Source of the DNA: Paramuribaculum sp.
GTDB taxonomy: Bacteria > Bacteroidota > Bacteroidia > Bacteroidales > Muribaculaceae
Reading direction: 5' to 3'
Length of the DNA stretch: 64,000 nt
Assembly: GCA_022511125.1 (NCBI GenBank)
Contig: JAFLSD010000001.1
Span: forward strand, 310,001-374,000
Part shown: positions 51,224-60,927 of the stretch, piece by piece
Numbering within the stretch: the stretch's first letter is position 1
Layout: each line of letters begins with the position of its first letter
Notes under the pieces: model-generated
Database searches by the model: none
Told to the model about the DNA's origin: nothing
The model's input: only the letters and a program-made list of their open reading frames with translations
Made by a program: the position numbers and the translations under genes

Positions 51224-53401
51224 TCATAGGTCGATGCGAGTCGAACGGTCGCGTCTGCGCAGACGGTTAAGCAACCTGTTGCCATAATTCGTCAAACGTT
51301 GCCAGAACGGAGATGAAACTGAAATTATATCGGCCGACATTGTGTCGGTGATCGTGATTTCTTCGGCCTGTTCGCCGAACTGCTCCGGATAGAGAACGAT
51401 GATATTGTTCTTCGCGAAATAACGCTGGAGGAAGCCGGGTAATGTGTCAAGATCCGCGGTATGCGACACTGAACCTCGACGAGCGTTAACAACAACGAAC
51501 AGATCGTCGTCAAGCACACGGTTCGCTAATAATATGAAATCGTCCCATTGCTCCATTGTGCGGTATTCGGAGCGGATTGCATAGCGCCCGTTGCGCAGAA
51601 CGGCTGCTATCGCTCGTTGGGTTTCTTTATAGCAGCAAAAAATCAGACGGCAACCCAACTGAGAGGATAGATTGCCCAGAGCTCTCACCCACTGGCCGAA
51701 ACCTGTCTCAAACTGAGCTTTTTCAGGCACCACCACAACTATGCGGGTCATCGTGTTCACCGGTATGAAACAGCGTGAAATAACCACCATTTTGTTTGTG
51801 GCTCTTAGGAGATTGCCCAATTTTTCCCCGAAGAAAGAGTCGATCACATTCGTACGCCGGTGAAGTCCGATGATCACCCTGTCGATGTCGCGTTCGGCTA
51901 TTGTATTGGTTACTCCCGTGACGAAATTAAGGTCATAACGCTCTATCGGGGTGATTTTCACGTCTACACCGGCAGCCACCTGTTCTGCTGTGTCGAGCGA
52001 ATTTCTCGCTATCGATCTGGAAGAAGGTGCATTATCGTTTCTCACATACAACGCGTAGACTTTCCCTCTTTCCTCGCGTTTCCCTCTCATCAGAAGAGCC
52101 AGATCTACAAGCTCTTTGGCAGTCAGAGGATTGGAGACCGGAATCAGTATATGGGATTTCCTTTGGGACTTTGAAAATATTTCCTCGGGAGTTTCTTCCG
52201 AAAGTGCTCTGACTTTAAGTCGCTGAGCGGCACGTGAAGTTCCAATTGATGAAACAGTGCATGTGACGAGAATCATTATCACTGTAGCGTTCAATATCAC
52301 CTCATTGAATAGACCGAAGCTGTAACCTATCGTCACAACGGCAAGTGCCACCGCCGTATGTGCGTTACTCAACTGATACATTACCGATCGGTCAGCCGCT
52401 TTCATGCCGAATGTTTTTTGTGTCGCAAAAGCCGCAAGCCACTTACAGCCCATAGCTATCGCCGACATGATAGCCGCAACATAGATTGTGTCCCACCCTT
52501 TAGTGACTACCCCAACATTGATCATCATTCCAACCCCTATAAGAAAGTATGGAATGAAAATAGCATTCCCGACAAACTCTATTCTTCCCATTAGAGGGGA
52601 TTTGGCCGGAATATAACGGTTGAGCACTATACCCGCAAAAAAAGCTCCGAATACCGACTCTATGCCGATCCATGCAGATAGTTGAGCCGCCAGAAACATC
52701 ATCGCCAGAACATAGATGAATTGGAGCACGTTGTCGTTCCAATGCTTGAAGAACCAACGTGTCAGACGCGGATAGATATAGGACAGGACGACGCAGTAAA
52801 GAACGAGCGACCCCAATAGGCGCAACAGACCCGAAATCTGGAATTCACCTTGATGATAAACGCCTATCACTCCTGCCAGCACTATTAACGATCCGAGTAC
52901 AGTGAAGATAGTGCCCGCGATGGCGATAATTACCGATGGAGTGCGCGTCAGACCCAATCGGGAAACAATAGGGTAAGCTATCAAAGTATGCGCTGCAAAC
53001 ATAGAAGCCATGAGCAGCGCCGTCATCGCGCCCAATCCAAGAAGCAAGTGGGAGGCGAAAGCACCTACGATTAGGGGGATTAAAAAAGTATATAGGCCGA
53101 AAATAACCCCCTTGTTCAGATTTTTACGCAGATGATACATATCAATCTCGATGCCCGCAAGAAACATCAGATAGAGAATACCGACCTGGCCGAAAATCTC
53201 GAAACTCATATCGCGGGCGAGAAGATTTATACCGTATGGGCCTACTATCACCCCCGCTACAATCAGACCGATAATGTGCGGAATCCTTAACCTGTTGAGG
53301 ATTATCGGAGCTATTAGGATTATTAGCAATACGACAAGAAAAATCGGCACCGGTGCCGTAAGCATCGGTGTCTTAGCCGGTATTGCCTGTAATAACAGCA
53401 T
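51224..53401 (-). CDS. CPA2-type cation:proton antiporter with C-terminal cytosolic domain
   Basis: 725 aa. About 12-13 hydrophobic helices in residues 10-400: RIPHIIGLIVAGVIVGPYGINLL, FLAGIEIDM, GVIFGLYTFLIPLIVG, SAWIGIESVFGAFFAGIVLNR. The remaining 320 residues form a soluble part with universal-stress-like sequence (HILIPVSNPLTAKELVDLALLM, DRVIIGLHRRTNVIDSFFGEKLGNLLRAT). Exchanges Na+ or K+ for H+ at the inner membrane; ion not certain. 21 bases downstream of asd. Confidence 0.9.
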   Translation of the reverse strand: MLLLQAIPAKTPMLTAPVPIFLVVLLIILIAPIILNRLRIPHIIGLIVAGVIVGPYGINLLARDMSFEIFGQVGILYLMFLAGIEIDMYHLRKNLNKGVIFGLYTFLIPLIVGAFASHLLLGLGAMTALLMASMFAAHTLIAYPIVSRLGLTRTPSVIIAIAGTIFTVLGSLIVLAGVIGVYHQGEFQISGLLRLLGSLVLYCVVLSYIYPRLTRWFFKHWNDNVLQFIYVLAMMFLAAQLSAWIGIESVFGAFFAGIVLNRYIPAKSPLMGRIEFVGNAIFIPYFLIGVGMMINVGVVTKGWDTIYVAAIMSAIAMGCKWLAAFATQKTFGMKAADRSVMYQLSNAHTAVALAVVTIGYSFGLFNEVILNATVIMILVTCTVSSIGTSRAAQRLKVRALSEETPEEIFSKSQRKSHILIPVSNPLTAKELVDLALLMRGKREERGKVYALYVRNDNAPSSRSIARNSLDTAEQVAAGVDVKITPIERYDLNFVTGVTNTIAERDIDRVIIGLHRRTNVIDSFFGEKLGNLLRATNKMVVISRCFIPVNTMTRIVVVVPEKAQFETGFGQWVRALGNLSSQLGCRLIFCCYKETQRAIAAVLRNGRYAIRSEYRTMEQWDDFILLANRVLDDDLFVVVNARRGSVSHTADLDTLPGFLQRYFAKNNIIVLYPEQFGEQAEEITITDTMSADIISVSSPFWQRLTNYGNRLLNRLRRRDRSTRIDL

Positions 53402-53422
53402 CTGCCCCCTCCGGTTGAATTG

Positions 53423-54439
53423 TTAGCGGAATTGAGCTCCGTGAGCGATCATATACTGCGCGATCTGAACTGCGTTCAGAGCAGCACCTTTTTTGATCTG
53501 GTCACCCACTACCCAGAACGACAATCCGCACTCGTCAGTAAGATCACGGCGGATTCTGCCTACATAGACTTCATCTTTTCCCGCTATGAACAAAGGCATC
53601 GGATATTTCTTTTCTTCCGGAGTGTCCACCACGATTACTCCCTCTGCCTTTGAAAAGGCTTCCCGAGCTTCTTCGACAGTTATCGGACGTTCCGTCTCAA
53701 CCCAAACGGCTTCCGAATGGGCACGCATCACCGGAACGCGAACACACATCGCGCTGACATCCAAATCAGGCTCATGCATGATTTTCTTTGTCTCGTTCTG
53801 CATCTTCATCTCTTCTTTAGTATATCCGTTGTCGGTGAAAACGTCGATGTGCGGAATCACGTTATAAGCCAATTGATAGGCAAACTTCTCAACCTTCGGA
53901 TCGCCACCTTTCGCTATTTGCTTATACTGATCTATCAATTCCTGCATCGCGGCAGCTCCCGCACCGCTGGCTGCTTGATAAGTGGCTACATGTACACGCT
54001 TGATTTTTGCCAAGTCGTTGATTGGTTTCAGTGTAACGACCATCTGGATTGTAGTGCAATTAGGATTGGCTATTATACGTCGGGGAGCATTGAAAGCATC
54101 CATCCCGTTAACCTCGGGAACAACCAACGGAACGTCGTCATCCATGCGGAAAGCGCTGGAATTATCTATCATAATCGCACCGTGTTTGGTTATCGTTTCC
54201 GCATATTCTTTTGAAGTGCCTGCTCCTGCAGAAGTAAACGCGATGTCTACATCTTTGAAATCATCGTTATGTTTCAGTTCCTTCACTTCAAGCTCTTTCC
54301 CTCGGAAAGAATATTTTCTGCCTGCACTACGATGAGAGCCGAAAAGCACCAGTTCATCTATCGGGAAATTCTGTTCGGCAAGTACGCGGAGAAACTCCTG
54401 TCCTACCGCTCCGCTTGCGCCAACAATCGCAACTTTCAT
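53423..54439 (-). CDS. asd: aspartate-semialdehyde dehydrogenase
   Basis: 338 aa from the ATG at 54439 ([20 protein letters not shown]). The longer frame starting at 54508 overlaps the promoter box and is rejected. Catalytic Cys in [25 protein letters not shown] and [18 protein letters not shown] support the fold. NADPH-dependent step to homoserine and diaminopimelate pathways, fitting dapB nearby. Confidence 0.95.
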   Translation of the reverse strand: MKVAIVGASGAVGQEFLRVLAEQNFPIDELVLFGSHRSAGRKYSFRGKELEVKELKHNDDFKDVDIAFTSAGAGTSKEYAETITKHGAIMIDNSSAFRMDDDVPLVVPEVNGMDAFNAPRRIIANPNCTTIQMVVTLKPINDLAKIKRVHVATYQAASGAGAAAMQELIDQYKQIAKGGDPKVEKFAYQLAYNVIPHIDVFTDNGYTKEEMKMQNETKKIMHEPDLDVSAMCVRVPVMRAHSEAVWVETERPITVEEAREAFSKAEGVIVVDTPEEKKYPMPLFIAGKDEVYVGRIRRDLTDECGLSFWVVGDQIKKGAALNAVQIAQYMIAHGAQFR

Positions 54440-54505
54440 TTTATGTCCTTTTAGCTGATTATTATAAAATTGATTAGTCCGGACATCATTACTCCAAACT
54501 GCTTG

Positions 54506-54513
54506 CAAAGGTA
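54506..54513 (-). promoter_or_regulatory. -7 box TACCTTTG for asd
   Basis: TAnnTTTG match 66 bases before the asd ATG at 54439, which excludes the upstream in-frame ATG at 54508. Confidence 0.65.
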
Positions 54514-54536
54514 CGAAATTTCTCCGAACTTCCTTG

Positions 54537-55211
54537 TCATTTATTTCCGTCTACCTCTAATCCTGCGGGAAGCAGGTGGAGGATTAAGGTAGGGCCGAGA
54601 CAGAAGAGAGCGTCAAGGATTGAAAGACCGGGAATAAAACCAAGTCGTTCTATCCGTGGCTGCCAATAAGGCTTCTGTTTGATTTCTATGTCGTTAAGCT
54701 GTAGCGACTGATTGGTTCCGATGGCTTTTACCGATGAGAGTGCTTCAAATGGTGGTAATGGTAGCAAGCCCGAAAGAATACTGTGAGATCGCTCGATATA
54801 TTGACGCAGAGGACTTTCGTTCCAATCGCGGGAAAACAGTGGGCGCAGGGAGTCAATATAAAATTCAAAATATGGAGTGCGACCGTATGCCGATTCGAGA
54901 GCTGTCAGATGAACCGATTGCCAATCACCATGGGAAGAGATGAGTATGTCGTTCCACGTAGCTCTCGAGAAACTATCCGGCTTTACGACAGGGACAGTCA
55001 AAGCGAGCGGTCCGTTAACATCTGCTATATTGTAACGGCGCGCAGCCTTGTCACGCTTGTCGTATCGAGCATTCCAATCCACCGCGATTTTTCCATATTC
55101 AACCGTTTTCGCATAATAATCCAAGCCCGGGAAGAGTCTCGGAGGAACTATAATAGTTTCTTCCGGATGTTTAAGGAGGGGTGAAACTGATTCTTTGACA
55201 GATGCTGTCAT
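54537..55211 (-). CDS. WbqC-family protein
   Basis: 224 aa from the ATG at 55211, which overlaps the lepB stop by one base (TGATG). An earlier start at 55343 would run inside lepB. Matches Wbq[88 protein letters not shown]. Some WbqC proteins sit in O-antigen clusters, but the biochemical role is not established. Last gene of the M28 - dapB - lepB - wbqC run. Confidence 0.88.
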   Translation of the reverse strand: MTASVKESVSPLLKHPEETIIVPPRLFPGLDYYAKTVEYGKIAVDWNARYDKRDKAARRYNIADVNGPLALTVPVVKPDSFSRATWNDILISSHGDWQSVHLTALESAYGRTPYFEFYIDSLRPLFSRDWNESPLRQYIERSHSILSGLLPLPPFEALSSVKAIGTNQSLQLNDIEIKQKPYWQPRIERLGFIPGLSILDALFCLGPTLILHLLPAGLEVDGNK

Positions 55212-56680
55212 CAATCGGGATTGGCGTTTTTGAACACTCTGTTCCAGCGTATTCCACCGTCGAACAATCCCTTGTCCTTGTCGAAGGATATAAGCACTCG
55301 CATGGGTTTCCCGATAATGTGATCTTCCGGAACGAAGCCCCAATAACGCGAATCGAGTGAATTGTCGCGGTTATCGCCCATCATGAAGTAATAATCCATT
55401 TCGAATGTATATTCTTTAGCCGGTTTACCGTCAATATATACAGTCGATGTCGATTCGTCGAGCCATGAGTCGGTATGACCTTCATAATTTTTGATAGCAC
55501 GGTTGTAGATCGCCCAATTTTGAGGGGTGAGGGTTATTTTGGCTCCCTTTTTCGGAATCCATAACGGCCCGTAATCCGCGCGGGTCCATCCTTCCGATAT
55601 TCCTTCCGGGAATAGCATTTCGTCATTCAGAGCGGGGAGTTTAATCAGATTTAAAACCCCTGGCAGTTGGTGGACTTTAGACAACATATCCTGCGTCAGC
55701 GGTACTCGGTATATTGGTGGAACTGAGCCGTCGGAATTAGTGTGGAATCCGAAATAGGCCATTGTCGCACTGTCCGTTTCAGACGACGGAACGAGACCTC
55801 GGTCGTCGACAGCCACACCGATACTTTCCCAATCGAGATCGGTAAGAGGCGACTTCATCTGGATCAGGTATGTGAACTGAGCGTCTTTTGGCAACTGCTG
55901 TATTTTACCGTCGATATAGATGTTGCCATCCTTAATGGAAAGTGTTTGTCCCGGCAAACCGACTGCACGTTTCACGTAATTCTCCCTCCGATCTACCGGT
56001 CGATATATCACATCCCCGAAAACTTGGGGATTTTTTTCTATATAATCCCGCCCGTAGAGCCGTACGAGCGTATAATAGTCGGGGTTCTGCACCTTCAATG
56101 CCACGGTATCACCTGCCGGAAAGTTGAATACTACTATATCTCCTGCCTCCACATTACCCATACCCTTCAAGCGATGGTATTTGAATTGAGGATTCTCCAG
56201 ATAGCTTTTTGTCCCTATTATTGGGAGTGTATTCTGTACTAACGGAAAATGAACCGGAGTCATAGGAACGCGCGGGCCATAGGCCATCTTGTTCACCCAT
56301 AGATAGTCGCCCACAAGCAGGGATTTCTCGAGTGACGAAGTCGGAATCTGATAATTCTGACCGATGAAAGCGAAAACAAAATAAACGAGTATAAGAGCAT
56401 AGACGATCGCGTCAACCCAACCCATAACAGTGCGAACCACCTTACTGTTGCTGTTTTTCCACCATGTGAAAGGAATATAACCCGTGATGTATATATCGAA
56501 CAGCAAGATAATCAACAACGCCACCCACCAGTTTTCAAGCCATGCCACCCATCCCAGGAACAGTAACGAAACTATGGTGAAACGGATCCAGCGCGTTTTC
56601 CTGACATCGGCTATGCGCCTTTTGAAATCAGCCTTTGAAAAAAACTTCTCTTTATTCTGAGGATTTTCGTTTTCAGTCAT
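55211..56680 (-). CDS. lepB: signal peptidase I (long form)
   Basis: 489 aa, longer than the usual 250-330. Two or three N-terminal membrane segments lie in residues 30-115. Catalytic Ser is in PTSSLEKSLLVGDYL and Lys in YVKRAVGLPGQ; C-terminal YYFMMGDNRDNSLDSRYWGFVPEDHIIG is the box E region. The extra length is a periplasmic insertion between the Lys and box E. Cleaves signal peptides at the inner membrane. Bacteroidota LepB proteins are often this large. Confidence 0.95.
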   Translation of the reverse strand: MTENENPQNKEKFFSKADFKRRIADVRKTRWIRFTIVSLLFLGWVAWLENWWVALLIILLFDIYITGYIPFTWWKNSNSKVVRTVMGWVDAIVYALILVYFVFAFIGQNYQIPTSSLEKSLLVGDYLWVNKMAYGPRVPMTPVHFPLVQNTLPIIGTKSYLENPQFKYHRLKGMGNVEAGDIVVFNFPAGDTVALKVQNPDYYTLVRLYGRDYIEKNPQVFGDVIYRPVDRRENYVKRAVGLPGQTLSIKDGNIYIDGKIQQLPKDAQFTYLIQMKSPLTDLDWESIGVAVDDRGLVPSSETDSATMAYFGFHTNSDGSVPPIYRVPLTQDMLSKVHQLPGVLNLIKLPALNDEMLFPEGISEGWTRADYGPLWIPKKGAKITLTPQNWAIYNRAIKNYEGHTDSWLDESTSTVYIDGKPAKEYTFEMDYYFMMGDNRDNSLDSRYWGFVPEDHIIGKPMRVLISFDKDKGLFDGGIRWNRVFKNANPD

Positions 56681-56708
56681 AAGTGAAAAATAGAAACTTT
56701 ATTTGAAG

Positions 56709-57446
56709 TTACGGTTTGGGGTCGGCTATGACCGAACGAAGCATTTCATCCATCGTGAGCCAGCCTTTTCTTCCTTTGACCCATTCGGCCGCCATGACCG
56801 CACCCAAAGCGAATCCGTCACGGCTTTTGGCTTTATGCTCGATTGTAATAGAATCTACCGTGGAATCCCAGTTTATTATGTGAGTGCCGGGCACTTCACC
56901 TTCTCTCTTGTGATTTATCGTGATTATGTCGTCACCTTTCTCTGTCTCACTCCAACTTTTGATACGTGGACACTCATCGATAATCCCTTCCGCAAGGGTT
57001 ATTGCAGTTCCACTTGGGTGATCGAGTTTGTGGATATGATGGATTTCTGTCATTTCCGGGCGATACTGACTGAACGGCTCCATCAAAGCAGCGAGATAAC
57101 GGTTCACTGCAAAAAACAGATTCACACCGATACTGAAATTTGAAGTCCAAAAGAAAGTGGCCTTACCTTTGTCGCACAATTCGTGAATTTGCGCCATCTT
57201 TTCTTTCCACCCTGTCGAGCCGCATACTACCGGAACGCCCTGTTCGAAAGCAGCAAGACAATTTTCCAATGCCGTTGCCGGGGTGGTGAACTCGATAGCC
57301 ACGTCGGCAGAACGGAATTCAGGCGTATCGAAGCCTGTCGAAGCATTGTCGATATCTATTTTCTGTACTATTGTGTGGCCGCGTTCCAAGGCTATGCGTT
57401 CGATAGCATGCCCCATCTTGCCGTATCCTATTAGTGCTATTTTCAT
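56709..57446 (-). CDS. dapB: 4-hydroxy-tetrahydrodipicolinate reductase
   Basis: 245 aa. N-terminal MKIALIGYGKMGHAIERIA, catalytic HHIHKLDHPSGTAITLAEGI. NAD(P)H-dependent step of lysine/diaminopimelate synthesis. 15 bases after the M28 peptidase gene and 28 bases before lepB, so probably one transcript. Confidence 0.96.
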   Translation of the reverse strand: MKIALIGYGKMGHAIERIALERGHTIVQKIDIDNASTGFDTPEFRSADVAIEFTTPATALENCLAAFEQGVPVVCGSTGWKEKMAQIHELCDKGKATFFWTSNFSIGVNLFFAVNRYLAALMEPFSQYRPEMTEIHHIHKLDHPSGTAITLAEGIIDECPRIKSWSETEKGDDIITINHKREGEVPGTHIINWDSTVDSITIEHKAKSRDGFALGAVMAAEWVKGRKGWLTMDEMLRSVIADPKP

Positions 57447-57461
57447 CAGTGATGGTTTTAA

Positions 57462-58499
57462 TCAATAGTTCGGTTGGTTTGCGAGATTCCAAAGATTCAA
57501 AAATGCCGCGCGGGTAATATCTACAGTCTTGTCGTAATTGATGCGATCGGCATGATCCGACGGTTGATGATAATCGGGATGACCGTCTGTGTGATACCAG
57601 ATAATGGGGACTCCCCTTTTTGCAAAGGAGCCGTTGTCGCTACCGCTCACCGGGTTGTCCCATGCTCGATAGTCTGGCTGAAGTTTCAGTCCGCGCTGAG
57701 CGATGTCATTCTTGAGCCATTCTCCGAATGCGGGATGTGAGGCAGTATAGAAATATACCACGTGCTCAGGACGAGATTCATTGTTATTGCGTCCTATCAT
57801 GTCGAAATTGAGATAACCTTTGATTTGAGCCGGATTTTGCCATTGCTGCATGAAATATTCCGAACCGAGCAAACCTTTTTCCTCACCGTCCCACAGGGCG
57901 AATATAACCGTCCGTTCGGGTTGTACCCCACTTTCCACAAAAGCTCTCGCTATCTGAAGCACAGCTGCTACTCCTGATGCATTGTCGTCGGCACCGTTGT
58001 AGATTTTGTCGCCGTCAAGTAGCGGATCAACGCCGAGATGATCAAAATGCGAACCGATAATCACTGTTTCTTCAGAGTTTTTCCCTTCGATTTTGGCAAG
58101 GACATTCGTCAACGCAAGACGTTGCCATGCGTTATCTTTTTTTATTGCAGATATTGAATCGGGATGAACTGTATATCTGCCTTTTCTTTGTCTTTCTTTG
58201 CGATATGCTTCGAATGGCTGTCTGTAAGAATTTCCATCCCATGGTTGCAGACCGAGAGTGCGGAGGTAGGATTCTATGTATTGAGCCGCAATCTGGCCTG
58301 AAGGATAACCGGCCTCACGACCCTCCAGCAGATCGGATGCCAAAAATCCTATATGAGCCTCCGCGGTAGAGCTGTTAATGCTTGCATAACCCTTGTCTAT
58401 CGGAGCCGAAACAGCTTCTTTTTTCTGTCGGCCCAATCCGGAAAAACCGATCATTGTCAAAGACAAAACGAGAATAACGGGGCGTAAAATCCGTGACAT
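57462..58499 (-). CDS. exported M28-family zinc peptidase
   Basis: 345 aa from the ATG at 58499, which begins a signal peptide (MSRILRPVILVLSLTMIGFSG); the more upstream start at 58565 adds an unlikely leader. Metal residues: GSHFDHLGVD (His, Asp), IYNGADDNASGVAAVLQIAR (bridging Asp), LWDGEEKGLLGSEYF (Glu Glu) and YHTDGHPDYHQPSDHADRINY (His). An M28 aminopeptidase in the periplasm. First gene of the dapB - lepB - wbqC run. Confidence 0.9.
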   Translation of the reverse strand: MSRILRPVILVLSLTMIGFSGLGRQKKEAVSAPIDKGYASINSSTAEAHIGFLASDLLEGREAGYPSGQIAAQYIESYLRTLGLQPWDGNSYRQPFEAYRKERQRKGRYTVHPDSISAIKKDNAWQRLALTNVLAKIEGKNSEETVIIGSHFDHLGVDPLLDGDKIYNGADDNASGVAAVLQIARAFVESGVQPERTVIFALWDGEEKGLLGSEYFMQQWQNPAQIKGYLNFDMIGRNNNESRPEHVVYFYTASHPAFGEWLKNDIAQRGLKLQPDYRAWDNPVSGSDNGSFAKRGVPIIWYHTDGHPDYHQPSDHADRINYDKTVDITRAAFLNLWNLANQPNY

Positions 58500-58608
58500 T
58501 TCAGTATCAATTAAAAATTTGATGTAAAGTAAGTGAAATTTTCCCACGCGGCAAAGCGCTGACATAATAAATATTTACTTTAATGAATGCGGCAAGAAAT
58601 TTTTATAT

Positions 58609-58616
58609 TACTTTTG
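58609..58616 (+). promoter_or_regulatory. -7 box TACTTTTG for yqeY-serS-trmH
   Basis: TAnnTTTG match 25 bases before the ATG at 58641. It lies downstream of the earlier in-frame ATG at 58587, which therefore cannot be used. Confidence 0.7.
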
Positions 58617-58640
58617 CAAAAAATAGATAAATTTACGGAT

Positions 58641-59090
58641 ATGGATTATTTTGACAGAATAAGTGCCGACATTAAGGCTGCAATGTTAGCTAAAGACCGC
58701 GTTAGGCTCGAAACTCTCCGCGGAATCAAAAAAGAATTCCTGGAAGCAAAAACGGCTAAAGGAGGCGACGGGTCGCTTTCCGACGAAACGGCAGTCAAGA
58801 TCATGACTAAGATGGTCAAGCAGCGTAAGGAAACTGCTGAAATCTATAACTCGCAGAATCGGCCCGAACTACGCGACAATGAGCTTGCGGAGGCAGCCGT
58901 GATTGAGGAATATCTTCCCAAACAGCTTTCAGAGGAAGAACTCACCGAAGAGCTTAAAAAAATTATCGCTCAGACGGGTGCGACTTCAGCCAAAGAGATG
59001 GGCAAAGTGATGGGCGTGGCCTCAAAAGCCCTCGCAGGTAAGGCCGACGGAAAAGCTATTGCGGCGAAAGTGAAAGAACTATTGGCATAA
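58641..59090 (+). CDS. yqeY: GatB/YqeY-domain protein
   Basis: 149 aa from the ATG at 58641 (MDYFDRISADIKAAMLAKDR). GatB/YqeY helical domain: RLETLRGIKKEFLEAKTAKGG, KMVKQRKETAEIY, EEYLPKQLSEEELTEELKKIIA, MGKVMGVASKALAGKADGKAIAAKVKELL. Related to the tail domain of the amidotransferase GatB, implying tRNA contact; function unknown. Confidence 0.9.
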   Translation: MDYFDRISADIKAAMLAKDRVRLETLRGIKKEFLEAKTAKGGDGSLSDETAVKIMTKMVKQRKETAEIYNSQNRPELRDNELAEAAVIEEYLPKQLSEEELTEELKKIIAQTGATSAKEMGKVMGVASKALAGKADGKAIAAKVKELLA

Positions 59091-59101
59091 AAAGAGAAAT
59101 C

Positions 59102-60373
59102 ATGCTGACTATCCAACAAATAAAGGAAAATCCCGAGCTCGCTGTAGCTAAGCTCGCTGTCAAAGGTTTTGACGGCAAAGAAGCGATTGATGAGGTTATT
59201 CGTCTTGACAACGAACGCAAGCAGCAACAACTTGCAAGTGATAACCGCGCATCCGAGCTCAATAAATTCGCTTCTCAGATCGGAGCACTTATGAAACAGG
59301 GCAAGAAAGACGAAGCCGAAGTGGCCAAAGCCAAAGTTGCCGAACTGAAAGCCGAACAAAAAGAAATGACTGAAAAGCTTTCGGCCACCGAAGCGCGTAT
59401 CCGTGAAATTCTTCTGACTGTACCTAATCTACCGAATGATATGGTACCTGAAGGTAAAACGGCAGACGACAATATTGTTGAAAAGACCGGAGGTAAAATG
59501 CCGGAATTGGACGACAAAGCGCTTCCCCATTGGGATCTCGCAAAAAAATATAACCTTATCGACTTCGATCTTGGAGTGAAAATCACAGGAGCCGGCTTTC
59601 CTGTCTATCTCGGCAAAGGCGCCAGACTGCAAAGAGCTCTCATTCAGTTTTTCCTCGACGAAGCCAACAAGGCAGGCTATCTCGAAGTGCAGCCTCCTTA
59701 CGTCGTGAATGAGGCTTCAGGTTATGGTACGGGGCAGTTACCCGACAAAGAAGGTCAGATGTATTACATCAACGAAGACAATCTCTATCTGATTCCAACG
59801 GCGGAGGTGCCTGTCACAAACCTTTACCGAGACGTTATCTTTAACGAACAGCAATTACCGGTGAAAAATTGTGCTTATTCGGCTTGTTTCCGTCGCGAGG
59901 CTGGTAGTTATGGGAAGGACGTGAGAGGCTTGAACCGTCTCCATCAGTTTGATAAGGTTGAGATTGTCAGGATAGAAAAACCTGAAAATTCCTATGCCGC
60001 ATTGGAGGAAATGAAAGATCATGTTCAGGGGCTGCTTGAAAAACTTGGGTTGCCGTGGCATATCCTGCGCCTATGTGGAGGCGATATGAGTTTCACATCG
60101 GCTATCACTTTTGATTTTGAAGTGTACAGTGCTGCACAGGGTCGATGGCTTGAAGTCTCATCGGTTTCCAATTTCGAGACATATCAGGCAAACCGTTTGA
60201 AATGCCGTTACCGTGATGGTGACAAAAAAACAAAATTGTGCCACACCCTCAACGGATCAGCACTTGCGTTGCCCAGAATCATGGCCGCCATCCTTGAAAA
60301 CAATCAGACGCCCGAAGGAATTATTGTGCCGGAATGTCTCCGGAAATACACTGGATTCGACATTATCGCTTGA
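59102..60373 (+). CDS. serS: seryl-tRNA synthetase
   Basis: 423 aa. N-terminal coiled-coil arm (residues about 25-110, Ala/Lys/Glu rich), class II motif 2 FRREAGSYGKDVRGLNRLHQFDKVE and motif 3 LNGSALALPRIMAAILEN. Charges tRNA-Ser with serine. 11 bases after yqeY; trmH-like gene follows 11 bases later. Confidence 0.97.
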   Translation: MLTIQQIKENPELAVAKLAVKGFDGKEAIDEVIRLDNERKQQQLASDNRASELNKFASQIGALMKQGKKDEAEVAKAKVAELKAEQKEMTEKLSATEARIREILLTVPNLPNDMVPEGKTADDNIVEKTGGKMPELDDKALPHWDLAKKYNLIDFDLGVKITGAGFPVYLGKGARLQRALIQFFLDEANKAGYLEVQPPYVVNEASGYGTGQLPDKEGQMYYINEDNLYLIPTAEVPVTNLYRDVIFNEQQLPVKNCAYSACFRREAGSYGKDVRGLNRLHQFDKVEIVRIEKPENSYAALEEMKDHVQGLLEKLGLPWHILRLCGGDMSFTSAITFDFEVYSAAQGRWLEVSSVSNFETYQANRLKCRYRDGDKKTKLCHTLNGSALALPRIMAAILENNQTPEGIIVPECLRKYTGFDIIA

Positions 60374-60384
60374 ATACCCTCAGG

Positions 60385-60927
60385 ATGGAAAAGAAAAAGA
60401 TTTGGGAGCTGGGGCGGGACTCCGTTGAGGAGTTCCGCTCCAAACCTAAAATGGATGTTGTGGTTGTTCTCGACAACATCAGAAGTCTTAATAACATCGG
60501 CTCAATATTCCGTACGTCCGACGCTTTTGTTGTCGACAGATTGATGCTTTGCGGTATTACCGCTCAGCCGCCATCGGTTGAGATTCACAAGACAGCTCTG
60601 GGCGCGGAGGATTCGGTTGCCTGGGAATATTTTGCGGATACTTCGGATTGCATCCGTCATTTAAAACAGGCTGGATATCAGATCTGTGTGTTGGAACAAG
60701 TTCATGACAGCGTATCATTGGAGAATTTTAAACCTCAACGAGGTGAAAAATATGCCGTTGTCGTTGGTCACGAAGTCCATGGAGTCAGCCAAGAAGTTGT
60801 AAATGAATCAGATGTGTGTATAGAGATTCCCCAGGAGGGAACGAAACATTCGCTGAATGTTGCTGTTTCGGCAGGCTTGGCTATATGGCGTTTCTACTGT
60901 TGTTTGCGATTACAACAATCTGATTGA
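60385..60927 (+). CDS. TrmH/SpoU-family RNA methyltransferase
   Basis: 180 aa from the ATG at 60385 (MEKKKIWELGRDS). SpoU motifs: motif 1 DNIRSLNNIGSIFRTSDAF, motif 2 AVVVGHEVHGVSQEVV, motif 3 IEIPQEGTKHSLNVAVSAGLAIW. Methylates a tRNA or rRNA ribose; target not predictable. Its 3-prime end overlaps the convergent ribF by 34 bases. Confidence 0.9.
   Translation: MEKKKIWELGRDSVEEFRSKPKMDVVVVLDNIRSLNNIGSIFRTSDAFVVDRLMLCGITAQPPSVEIHKTALGAEDSVAWEYFADTSDCIRHLKQAGYQICVLEQVHDSVSLENFKPQRGEKYAVVVGHEVHGVSQEVVNESDVCIEIPQEGTKHSLNVAVSAGLAIWRFYCCLRLQQSD

Noticed and set aside
54440-54508. Upstream start codon for asd at 54508
   Set aside because: The TACCTTTG box at 54506-54513 would lie inside the coding region and the extra residues do not fit the family.
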